From the NCBI GenBank assembly GCA_902801425.1, contig CADCIQ010000022.1, forward strand, positions 1-47,776: a stretch of 47,776 bases of DNA. The letters are read 5' to 3'. Shown here piece after piece: positions 40,853 through 47,776 of this stretch; position 1 is the stretch's first letter, and the number at the start of each line of letters is the position of its first letter. A program made the position numbers and the translations under genes. The notes under the pieces were generated by a model that was not told where the DNA came from, ran no database searches, and saw nothing but the letters and a program-made list of their open reading frames with translations. Origin of the DNA: an uncultured Bacteroidales bacterium (GTDB taxonomy: Bacteria; Bacteroidota; Bacteroidia; Bacteroidales; Bacteroidaceae).

Positions 40853-43800
40853 GTTTATTTGCTTTTCCCTTACCTCCTGCTCCAACAAGAAGAACACGGC
40901 ACAGACTCGTTGGTGGCAGGCTTTTACGGCAAAATACAACACGTACTATAACGGCACACTTGCCTATATAGATGGCTCTCTGGAAAAAGAGAACGGCAAC
41001 AAGGATAACTATACCGAGATGCTGCCTCTCTATACCGTGGGCAATAAGGCAAGTAGGGAACTAGGAAAGAGCAACTACGAGACTGCCATAGAGAAATGCC
41101 AGAAGACGATAAAGCTGCATAGCATCACGGCTCGTCCGGAATGGAAGAAGTCTCGCAAGAAGACCGAAAAGGACATTGAATGGCTTAACCGCAAAGAGTA
41201 TAACCCTTTCCTGTGGCGAGCATGGATGCTGATGGGAAGATCACAGTTCCATAAAGGAGCATTCGACGAGGCAGCATCTACATTTACCTATATGTGCCGT
41301 CTCTACAAGACACAGCCAGCTATCTATGGCAAGGCTCGTGCATGGCTTGCCAAATGCTACATAGAGCAGGACTGGATATACGATGCAGAGGATGTAATCC
41401 GTAATACTCAGCGCGACTCAATAGACTGGCGCGCCCAGAAAGAATGGGATTATACATACGCCGACTATTATCTGCACATAGGCGACCTTGAGAAAGCAGA
41501 AAAATATCTGCAAAAAGTTGTGAAGCATGAGATGCGTTCAAAGCAGCGTGCCCGTGAATACTATCTTCTCGGACAGGTAGAGGCTGCTCTCGGACATAAG
41601 GAAGAGGCTTACAAATCTTTCAAGAAAGTGATAAGGCAGAACCCTCCGTACGAGGTGCAGTTTAATGCCCGAATAGCCATGACCGAGGTTCTGGCAGACG
41701 GAACTCAGGCGAGAAAGATGATCAGTCGCCTGAAACGTATGGCATCCGACGAGAACAACAAGGAATATCTCGATCAGGTGTATTATGCTATCGGAAACAT
41801 CTACCTCACCCTGAAAGATACCACTCAGGCTATCTACGCATACGAGGCAGGAAACAAGAAGGCTACACGCTCAGGAATAGAGAAAGGCGTGCTGCTTCTG
41901 CATCTTGGCGACCTGTACTGGGCAAAGGAGAAATACGGCGATGCCGGTCGTTGCTATGGTGAGGCTATCGGACTTCTCGACAAGGATCGCGACGACTACA
42001 AGCAGCTTTCGGAGCGCAGTAAGATACTCGATGAACTCACGCCATTTACCAATGCCGTAGAGCTTCAGGACTCTCTCCAGCTTCTTGCCAAGATGAGTGA
42101 GAAAGACCGTAATGCCGCCATAGACCGTGTGATTACCGCCTTGAAGAAAAAGGAAAAGGAAGAGCGCGACAAGGAGGCAGAGGCAAGGGTGGCTGAGGTA
42201 CAGGCAAAGAACAATACGGGGCAGAGGCAGAACAAGACAACACCTCAACGCCCGACAGGAAACAACCGTCAGAATGCCACTTGGTATTTCTACAATCCTA
42301 CGACCGTACAGCAAGGAAAGCAGGCCTTTGCACGCACATGGGGTAAGCGCGACAACGTGGATAACTGGCAGCGTGTCAATAAGTCAGTTGTCGGAAACAT
42401 AGGTAGCGAGGAAACGGAAGAGCAAGAGCTTACTGAGGCTCAGCGCGACTCCATAGCAGCCGTTGAGGAAAAGGCAGAAAAGCAGAAGGCACGTCTCGAC
42501 ACGGCAGCCAACGACCCTCATAAGCGTGAGTATTATCTGGCACAGATTCCATTCACACCAGAGCAGCTTGAGGAGAGTAATGCCCAGATAGAGGACGGTC
42601 TGTTTCATTCAGGCGTCATCTTCAAGGATAAGCTCGACAATCTGAACCTATCCGAGAAATCGTTCATTCGTCTGCTTAAGGATTTCCCTGATACGCAGAC
42701 AAAGGACGAGGTGTATTACCACATGTTCTTGCTCTACTCTCGCAAGGGCGATCATCTCAGGGCACGGACATTCCTCAACAAGATGAAGAATGAGTGCAAG
42801 GATTCAAAGTGGACTACGATTCTTACCGATCCATATTTCGAAGATAATGCGAAATACGGCACTCATATTGAGGATTCACTCTATGCAGCCACATACGATG
42901 CTTTCCAGAATGACCGTTTTGACGAGGTAAAGAAGAACTCTGGCATATCCGACAAGCGTTTCCCAATGGGCGACAACAGGGATAAGTTCCTGTTCATTTC
43001 CGGACTTAGCCAGCTCAACGAGGGCGATGCCGACGGATGTCTTGCCCGACTCGACACACTCGTAAAGGCATATCCGCAGAGTAAGGTAAGCGAATTGGCA
43101 GGTATGATCATCAATGGCGTTCGTCAGGGACGCACCCTTATGGGCGGTAATTTCAGCATGAGCGATGTATGGAATCGCCGTACAGCCGTGATGGCAGATA
43201 GGGACACTACGAATGCCAAGGGATTTTCCGATGAAAGGAATACGGATTTCACATTCATGTTCGTGTATAATCCCGACTCTATCAGCGAGAATAAGTTGCT
43301 GTTCCAGTTGGCAAGGTTCAATTTTACGAACTTCGTGGTTCGCAACTTCAACATAGAGATAGCCGATGCCGCAGGACTTCATCAGATGATGGTGACTGGC
43401 TTCCGCTCATTCGACGAGGCTCGGCAGTATGCCCGTGTGCTTTACAAGAACGATGGCATGATGAACGCTGCAAAGGGAAGTCGCTCAGTCGTGATAAGCA
43501 ACGAGAATCTGCCTATGCTCGGCACTCAGTATAGCTACAACGACTACGATGCCTTCTACACAGAGCATTTCCAGCCTCTCCAGATTGATAATCCTTATAT
43601 GCTCTATGAGCCTGACTACGATGAGAAGGAAATAGAGAAGGACTTGAACAGAAGGAGCGTGGACGTAACTCCAGCCCTGCCTTCCGAAACCGTTGCACCT
43701 AATGGCGCAGCACCTGTTTCAGGCTCAGAGGATGAAGAGGGCGAGGATGGCACTAACAACTCATTCGGATTGGATATGCCACAGGATGATGCCATCATTC

Positions 43801-44375
43801 CTCAGATGGAAGAACCTATCTCTGTTCCGACGGAAGAGACACCAGTTCAGGCTCAACCAGAGACCGACATTGTCGTTCCAAACGAGGAAGTTCCTGTTCA
43901 GAATCCATTGGAAGAGACAATCCCTGTGCCTAATAATGAGGTTCCAATCCAGAATCCGCTTGAGGATGTGATCTCTGTTCCTACGGAAATAGAGGCACCA
44001 GTTCAGCCTCAGCAAGAGGAGGAGATAATCACTATTCCTGCAACGGAAGCTCCTTCTGCCCAGCCTCAAACCGAGGATACAGAGGTCACCCTTGACATCC
44101 CTGCCGCCTCTGCCCAAGAGCAACCTCAACAAGAGGAGGAATTAATCATCGCTCCTGCGGAAGAGAACACGCCCCCTTCTCAACCAGAGGACGGCTTCAT
44201 CCTTGAAGAGACCACCACAGAGGTTAATAACGCCCCAACGGAGGAAATCATCATAGTTGAGGATGCCAAGAAGCCGGAAGAGCCTCAGCAGGAGGAGAAT
44301 ATCATTCTTGAAGAGGACAAAAAGGAAGACTCCAAGCTCCTTGAGGATGAATACTATGAGTTGGATGGGTTCTAG
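40746..44375 (+). CDS. porW: PorW/SprE-type type IX secretion TPR lipoprotein with a long acidic tail
   Basis: This 1209-residue protein is a lipoprotein with C45 in SLTSCSNKKNT. Its signal core is partly encoded by a GC-rich repeat (TPLPLWEGLGVGL). The SCS-KKNT-RWW-YNTYYNG start and the many TPR units (for example YLHIGDLEKAEKYLQKVV, YYLLGQVEAALGHKEEAYKSFKKVI) fit PorW/SprE, a type IX secretion and gliding protein that connects the outer part of the machine to other Por proteins. Residues about 640-950 hold further TPRs and a SPOR-like segment (FDEARQYARVLYKND). The last 240 residues are Pro/Glu/Gln repeats (VPNEEVPVQNPLEE type), ending ELDGF. porX follows on the same strand. Confidence 0.75.
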   Translation: MPSIRTIICDILSLLTSIAKRLSTPLPLWEGLGVGLFICFSLTSCSNKKNTAQTRWWQAFTAKYNTYYNGTLAYIDGSLEKENGNKDNYTEMLPLYTVGNKASRELGKSNYETAIEKCQKTIKLHSITARPEWKKSRKKTEKDIEWLNRKEYNPFLWRAWMLMGRSQFHKGAFDEAASTFTYMCRLYKTQPAIYGKARAWLAKCYIEQDWIYDAEDVIRNTQRDSIDWRAQKEWDYTYADYYLHIGDLEKAEKYLQKVVKHEMRSKQRAREYYLLGQVEAALGHKEEAYKSFKKVIRQNPPYEVQFNARIAMTEVLADGTQARKMISRLKRMASDENNKEYLDQVYYAIGNIYLTLKDTTQAIYAYEAGNKKATRSGIEKGVLLLHLGDLYWAKEKYGDAGRCYGEAIGLLDKDRDDYKQLSERSKILDELTPFTNAVELQDSLQLLAKMSEKDRNAAIDRVITALKKKEKEERDKEAEARVAEVQAKNNTGQRQNKTTPQRPTGNNRQNATWYFYNPTTVQQGKQAFARTWGKRDNVDNWQRVNKSVVGNIGSEETEEQELTEAQRDSIAAVEEKAEKQKARLDTAANDPHKREYYLAQIPFTPEQLEESNAQIEDGLFHSGVIFKDKLDNLNLSEKSFIRLLKDFPDTQTKDEVYYHMFLLYSRKGDHLRARTFLNKMKNECKDSKWTTILTDPYFEDNAKYGTHIEDSLYAATYDAFQNDRFDEVKKNSGISDKRFPMGDNRDKFLFISGLSQLNEGDADGCLARLDTLVKAYPQSKVSELAGMIINGVRQGRTLMGGNFSMSDVWNRRTAVMADRDTTNAKGFSDERNTDFTFMFVYNPDSISENKLLFQLARFNFTNFVVRNFNIEIADAAGLHQMMVTGFRSFDEARQYARVLYKNDGMMNAAKGSRSVVISNENLPMLGTQYSYNDYDAFYTEHFQPLQIDNPYMLYEPDYDEKEIEKDLNRRSVDVTPALPSETVAPNGAAPVSGSEDEEGEDGTNNSFGLDMPQDDAIIPQMEEPISVPTEETPVQAQPETDIVVPNEEVPVQNPLEETIPVPNNEVPIQNPLEDVISVPTEIEAPVQPQQEEEIITIPATEAPSAQPQTEDTEVTLDIPAASAQEQPQQEEELIIAPAEENTPPSQPEDGFILEETTTEVNNAPTEEIIIVEDAKKPEEPQQEENIILEEDKKEDSKLLEDEYYELDGF

Positions 44376-44376
44376 A

Positions 44377-44563
44377 ACGGCCTCCCCCCCGCCCTGCGAC
44401 CCCTTTTCCCAACCCTTTCCCCGTAAGGGGCAAGGGAGGAGAACCGACGGATAGGTGAAAAAGCAATGAAAAATATTAATAGTTAAAACCGAAAATTCCA
44501 AGCGCGGCCATTAGGTGGATGGTACTATAAAACATCCTTCCCTTTGGGAAGGCTTGGTTAGGC
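44377..44563. repeat. GC-rich inverted repeat pair 8 (porW-porX gap)
   Basis: The left arm 44377-44441 begins two bases after the porW stop codon (CCCCCCCCGCCCTGCGACC, CCCCGTAAGGGGC). The right arm 44533-44563 is a shorter inverted relative (CCTTCCCTTTGGGAAGG). This is the weakest of the eight pairs. Confidence 0.55.
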
Positions 44564-44567
44564 TACT

Positions 44568-46142
44568 ATGACAAACGGACATTTACTTTGGGTTGACGAC
44601 GAGATTGAGCATCTCCGCGCCCATATCATCTTCCTTGAGAAGAAAGGCTACGATGTAGTGACGGTGAGCAATGGACTCGATGCCGTTGAGCAATGTCAGC
44701 AACAGACATTCGATCTCGTCTTCCTCGACGAGATGATGCCTGGTATGTCAGGACTCGAAACTCTCCAGCGCATCAAGGACATACAGCCGCAGACTCCTGT
44801 CGTCATGGTTACAAAGAGCGAGGAGGAGGACATCATGGATCAGGCTATCGGCAAAAAGATTGCCGACTACCTAATCAAGCCAGTCAATCCTATGCAGATT
44901 CTCCTCTCCCTGAAGAAGAACATACACAGCCGTGAGATTGTCACCGAAGTGACACAGACCGGCTATCAGCAGAACTTCCAGAACATATCAATGAAGATTT
45001 CCGATTGCCGCAGCATCGACGATTGGAAAGAGGTGTATAAACTCCTTGTGCGTTGGGAACTGGAGTTATCTGCCACACAGTCCTCTATGACCGAGATGCT
45101 GAAGATGCAGAAGGAAGAGGCTAACCTCGGTTTCGCCAAGTTCATAAAGAAGAACTACATGGACTGGGTTGCACCTACCCCACCCCAACACCCATCATCC
45201 AACATCAAACACCCAATAATGTCTCCCGACATCTTCAAGACCAAGATATTCCCTCTACTTGACAAGGGCGAGAAGGTGTTCCTCATCGTGATTGATAACT
45301 TCCGTTACGATCAATGGCGCGTGCTTGCTGAGGAGATAGGCGATATGTTCGACATAGAGGAAGACCTATACACCAGCATCCTGCCAACAGCCACACAGTA
45401 TGCGCGTAACGCAATCTTCAGCGGTCTCATGCCACAGCAGATAGCAAAGATGTTCCCCGACCTATGGGTTGACGAGGATGAGGACGAGGGCAAGAACCTC
45501 AACGAGGCACCGCTTATCAAGACACAGATAGAACGCTATCGCCGTCACGACTCGTTCTCATATCATAAGATAAACGATTCCAACGGCGGCGACAAACTCA
45601 TGCAACAGTTCAAGTCGCTTCAGCAGAACAACCTCAACGTGGTAGTAATCAATTTCATCGACATGCTATCCCACGCACGTACAGAGTCAAAGATGGTACG
45701 CGAGCTTGCAAACAACGAGAGCGCATACCGAAGCATCTCCCTCAGTTGGTTCAAGCACTCGGTACTCTCCGAACTCTTCACCGCCCTTGCCCAGACCGAC
45801 TACCGCGTCATCCTCACCACCGACCACGGTAGCATACGCGCCGACCGTCCGGTGAAGATAGTAGGCGACCGCAACACCAACACCAACCTGCGCTATAAGC
45901 TCGGCAAGAACCTGTCCTATAACAGCAAAGACCTCTTCGTCATCAAGGAGCCACAGAAGGCACAGCTTCCGGCCCCGAACCTCTCCACGAGCTACGTGTT
46001 CGCCACCGGCAACGATTTCTTCGCCTACCCGAACAACTACAACTACTACGTGCAGTATTATAAGGACACCTTCCAGCACGGCGGTATATCCATGGAGGAA
46101 ATGCTCATCCCACTCATCACGATGAAGGGAAGGAAAAAGTAA
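44568..46142 (+). CDS. porX: PorX, response regulator with PglZ domain, type IX secretion
   Basis: This 524-residue protein has an N-terminal receiver domain with D54 (FDLVFLDEMMPGM), K104-region (VTKSEEED) and the usual acidic pocket (VDDE). A helical linker is followed by a PglZ/alkaline-phosphatase-like domain from about residue 215. Metal ligand candidates are in VIDNFRYDQW, SILPTATQYARNA, DMLSHART, LTTDHGS and FQHGG. PorX is the cytoplasmic regulator of type IX secretion that works with PorY; its phosphodiesterase activity acts on cyclic oligonucleotides or similar phosphate substrates. It directly follows porW. The insertion APTPPQHPSSNIKHPIM between domains is a flexible linker. Confidence 0.93.
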   Translation: MTNGHLLWVDDEIEHLRAHIIFLEKKGYDVVTVSNGLDAVEQCQQQTFDLVFLDEMMPGMSGLETLQRIKDIQPQTPVVMVTKSEEEDIMDQAIGKKIADYLIKPVNPMQILLSLKKNIHSREIVTEVTQTGYQQNFQNISMKISDCRSIDDWKEVYKLLVRWELELSATQSSMTEMLKMQKEEANLGFAKFIKKNYMDWVAPTPPQHPSSNIKHPIMSPDIFKTKIFPLLDKGEKVFLIVIDNFRYDQWRVLAEEIGDMFDIEEDLYTSILPTATQYARNAIFSGLMPQQIAKMFPDLWVDEDEDEGKNLNEAPLIKTQIERYRRHDSFSYHKINDSNGGDKLMQQFKSLQQNNLNVVVINFIDMLSHARTESKMVRELANNESAYRSISLSWFKHSVLSELFTALAQTDYRVILTTDHGSIRADRPVKIVGDRNTNTNLRYKLGKNLSYNSKDLFVIKEPQKAQLPAPNLSTSYVFATGNDFFAYPNNYNYYVQYYKDTFQHGGISMEEMLIPLITMKGRKK

Positions 46143-46146
46143 CCTT

Positions 46147-46310
46147 CATTTACAATTTACAAATTTACTATTTACAATTTATGTACTATTGGGGCGATGT
46201 ACTATTTTTATCAATCCATAGCCGAATTGTAAATAGGAACTTGCGAATAAATAGTAAATATATAAAATAGTAAATAAATAGTACATAGTAAATAGCTAAA
46301 TAGTAAATAA
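46147..46310. repeat. Inverted 7-bp arrays before tsaE
   Basis: The left arm 46147-46190 (TTTACAA, TTTACTA units) and the right arm about 46246-46310 (ATAGTAAAT type units) are inverted in sense (TTTACTATTTAC against GTAAATAGTAAA). The right arm ends exactly at the tsaE start codon. Confidence 0.65.
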
Positions 46311-46311
46311 T

Positions 46312-46728
46312 ATGTCAATAACAATCTCCTCTCTCTCAGAAATATCGTCCGCTGCCAAGCAATTCGTAGCAGCCATGGGCGACAACACCATCTTTGCCTT
46401 CTACGGCCACATGGGCGCAGGCAAGACAACATTCATCAAGGCAATCTGTGAGGAACTGGGCGTGAAGGACGTCATCACATCCCCAACCTTCGCCATCGTA
46501 AACGAATACACCAACGGACAGGGCGAGCCAGTCTATCACTTCGACTTCTACCGCATCAAGAAACAGGAAGAAGTCTATGACATCGGTTTCGAGGACTATG
46601 TGGAATCCGGCTCTGTATGCCTCATGGAATGGCCAGAACTCATAGAAGACATCCTCCCTGCCGACACGGTGAAAGTCTCAATCACCGAGCAGCCAGACGG
46701 TTCTCGTCTCGTGGAGTTCATTGATTAG
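46312..46728 (+). CDS. tsaE: tRNA threonylcarbamoyladenosine biosynthesis ATPase TsaE
   Basis: This 138-residue protein is the ATPase of the TsaB-TsaC-TsaD-TsaE system, which makes t6A37 on tRNAs reading ANN codons. The Walker A motif is GHMGAGKTT (residues 32-40), followed by [14 protein letters not shown], the family's switch-like motif, YHFDFYRIK and [10 protein letters not shown]. Length and order are as expected. ATG 46312 is fixed by the family N-terminus and by the array before it. It is probably cotranscribed with porX, 169 bases upstream, although the 7-bp inverted arrays lie between. Confidence 0.94.
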   Translation: MSITISSLSEISSAAKQFVAAMGDNTIFAFYGHMGAGKTTFIKAICEELGVKDVITSPTFAIVNEYTNGQGEPVYHFDFYRIKKQEEVYDIGFEDYVESGSVCLMEWPELIEDILPADTVKVSITEQPDGSRLVEFID

Positions 46729-47067
46729 AGATAAAGGGATTAATATATTCAACCAGCTGAAATTTCAGCCCGTTAACTTTCCCCATACCGCAGTTAGGAA
46801 TCTCATATAATTTTGATGTCAGCGCAAATTTGCGTCAACATATTTTCTCCTATACCGCAGTTAGGGATTACATAGATTCAGAACGACGGCTGAAATTTCA
46901 GCCCACATATTTCCACCATGCAGTATCCCCGATGTTTTTTACTTTTATTATTTTGCTGCTTCAAAGATACTATTTTTTTGCAATTCACAACGGGTAAACC
47001 CTGAAAAATAGAATTTTCATACAACTTTGCTACTCGTCACTGTTGCAAGTTCTTAGATTATTATACC
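46729..47067. other. Non-coding stretch after tsaE with degenerate tandem palindromes
   Basis: No gene is seen. The first part, 46756-46935, is a threefold tandem repeat of about 66 bp carrying palindromes; the rest is AT-rich and featureless. Confidence 0.6.
46756..46935. repeat. Three degenerate 66-bp tandem units with central palindromes
   Basis: The palindromes GCTGAAATTTCAGC (46756-46769), CGCAAATTTGCG (46823-46834) and GGCTGAAATTTCAGCC (46888-46903) are spaced 67 and 65 bp apart. Each is followed by a phrase of the type ATACCGCAGTTAGGAAT (about 46785 and 46851; a third is degraded, CACCATGCAGTATCCCC). Confidence 0.7.
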
Positions 47068-47112
47068 AAACGAACCAAACATTTTCACTTTAGAAATTGC
47101 TTGGTTCGTTTT
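47068..47112. terminator. Hairpin beside the second Rpn gene
   Basis: AAACGAACCAA (47068-47078) and TTGGTTCGTTT (47101-47111) form a perfect 11-bp stem with a 22-base loop and a T-run on the + strand. It lies just downstream of the - strand Rpn gene. Direction of use is unclear. Confidence 0.5.
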
Positions 47113-47133
47113 TTATGTTCCTTAAAAGAAGAA

Positions 47134-47776
47134 TTACAATTTTTTGATTTCCTCTTCCGAAAGTCCTGTCATCTTTGCTATCAGAGAGATAGGAAGTCCT
47201 TCTTTCTTCATATTCTGGGCGATTTGTATTGCGCCTTCTTTTCGTCCTTCCTCTCGTCCTTCTTCTCTGCCTTCTGCTCGTCCTTCCTCTCTACCTGTCT
47301 TAATGACACTACGCTGATAGCGAAGGTTTTCCATCATGCGATGATAGTCTTTCTTCTCTTCGTCAGTTAAAGAATCTACACGAAGACGCTCACGAGCCTC
47401 TGGAAGGCCAGGAGCATTGAAGGTAACTGGAATCTCGCTTGTCTTTAAGAAACTAATCCACTCGTCAAGAGGCGTGGTAGCTAACTTGTCAAACTTATCC
47501 ACACGAAGCAGATAATACTCAGGAAAGACATCTGACGGCATATCACATCCAAAGGCTTTACGTTGGGCAGCAGACAGTTTAAGAATATCATTCTCATCGT
47601 GCATGCTGACAAACTGGGTTGTACCGTGATATGCGTAGTCCTCACCCTGACCAAGAGAGAAATACACAATGTTTATGGAGTAAACCTTACGTATCATATC
47701 ATACGGCTCACCCTCTTTGAGATATTCCGACAACACCTTTGATGTTCCATACGCCATGCGATGGAAATAATCAAGC
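47134..47776 (-). CDS. Rpn family nuclease, partial (N-terminus outside window)
   Basis: The frame is open to the window edge, adding LDYFHR before MAYGTSKV, so the N-terminal nuclease motifs lie outside. The visible 213 residues match the C-terminal two thirds of the Rpn gene at 293: IRKVYSINIVYFSLGQGEDYAYHG is the post-nuclease region, then a helical part. An (EGREEGR)n tract spans about 40 residues, and the C-terminus ends LIAKMTGLSEEEIKKL. The repeat units here are EGRE/EGRA, whereas the first gene has GRAE/GLAE/GHAE. The two Rpn genes bracket the window on opposite strands. Confidence 0.85.
   Translation of the reverse strand, partial: LDYFHRMAYGTSKVLSEYLKEGEPYDMIRKVYSINIVYFSLGQGEDYAYHGTTQFVSMHDENDILKLSAAQRKAFGCDMPSDVFPEYYLLRVDKFDKLATTPLDEWISFLKTSEIPVTFNAPGLPEARERLRVDSLTDEEKKDYHRMMENLRYQRSVIKTGREEGRAEGREEGREEGRKEGAIQIAQNMKKEGLPISLIAKMTGLSEEEIKKL

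Noticed and set aside
46756-46935. CRISPR array
   Set aside because: The 66-bp units are degenerate, only three are present, the spacers are not unique and there are no cas genes.

Overview
The window comes from a member of the Bacteroidales, most likely Prevotella or Segatella. Many genes are preceded by the Bacteroidetes promoter pattern (TTTG or TTG, 19-20 bases, TAnnTTTG) and lack Shine-Dalgarno sites. Type IX secretion proteins PorW and PorX sit side by side, and GyrA, FtsZ, AroA and PyrBI are of Bacteroidales type. No transposase, integrase, CRISPR array or rRNA is visible; one tRNA-Pro(GGG) is present.

Layout. 1-1255: tail of an RHS-like protein and an Rpn-family nuclease gene. 1515-5444 (-): periplasmic TPR protein and gyrA. 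5585-7980: a tandem duplication of about 1.18 kb carrying two diverged lipoprotein genes and a fragment of the gyrA start. 7980-9269: a MITE-like element, a large palindromic array and an orphan secreted protein. 9415-11733 (-): class A penicillin-binding protein. 11857-13403 (+): pyrBI, with an abnormal pyrB 5' end. 13611-15413 (-): typA. 15858-19604: glycosyltransferase and a convergent YfhO membrane protein. 19890-23249 (-): tRNA-Pro, membrane-anchored nuclease, NfeD and flotillin in one run. 23569-28778: unknown membrane protein, DUF4419/TonB-C protein, small conserved gene, ftsZ. 29015-31885 (-): BvgS-like hybrid sensor kinase. 32256-33740: fucose-isomerase-like protein with strongly biased codons. 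34023-38203: VTC-like polyphosphate polymerase, DUF4956, DUF2490, Cthe_2159-like lipoprotein and a Sel1 protein. 38204-39397: mostly non-coding, with a possible structured RNA and a 40-residue peptide gene. 39398-46728: aroA, porW, porX, tsaE. 47134-end: a second Rpn gene, cut by the window edge.

The most unusual feature is the non-coding sequence. Nearly every intergenic gap holds a pair of inverted arms. One class is GC-rich (about 40-65 bp arms, pairs spanning 170-212 bp, eight pairs, REPIN-like). The others are short tandem arrays with fixed periods of 7, 9 or 11 bp, placed in inverted arms. GC-rich arms have also entered coding sequence: a complete pair lies in frame in the FtsZ linker, and single arms encode part of the signal peptides of two lipoproteins. 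The 7-bp arrays repeatedly touch or overlap start codons. I know of no described system that covers this; REPINs and the Rickettsia palindromic elements are the closest analogies.

All functions are inferred from reading the translated sequence; no database search was possible.
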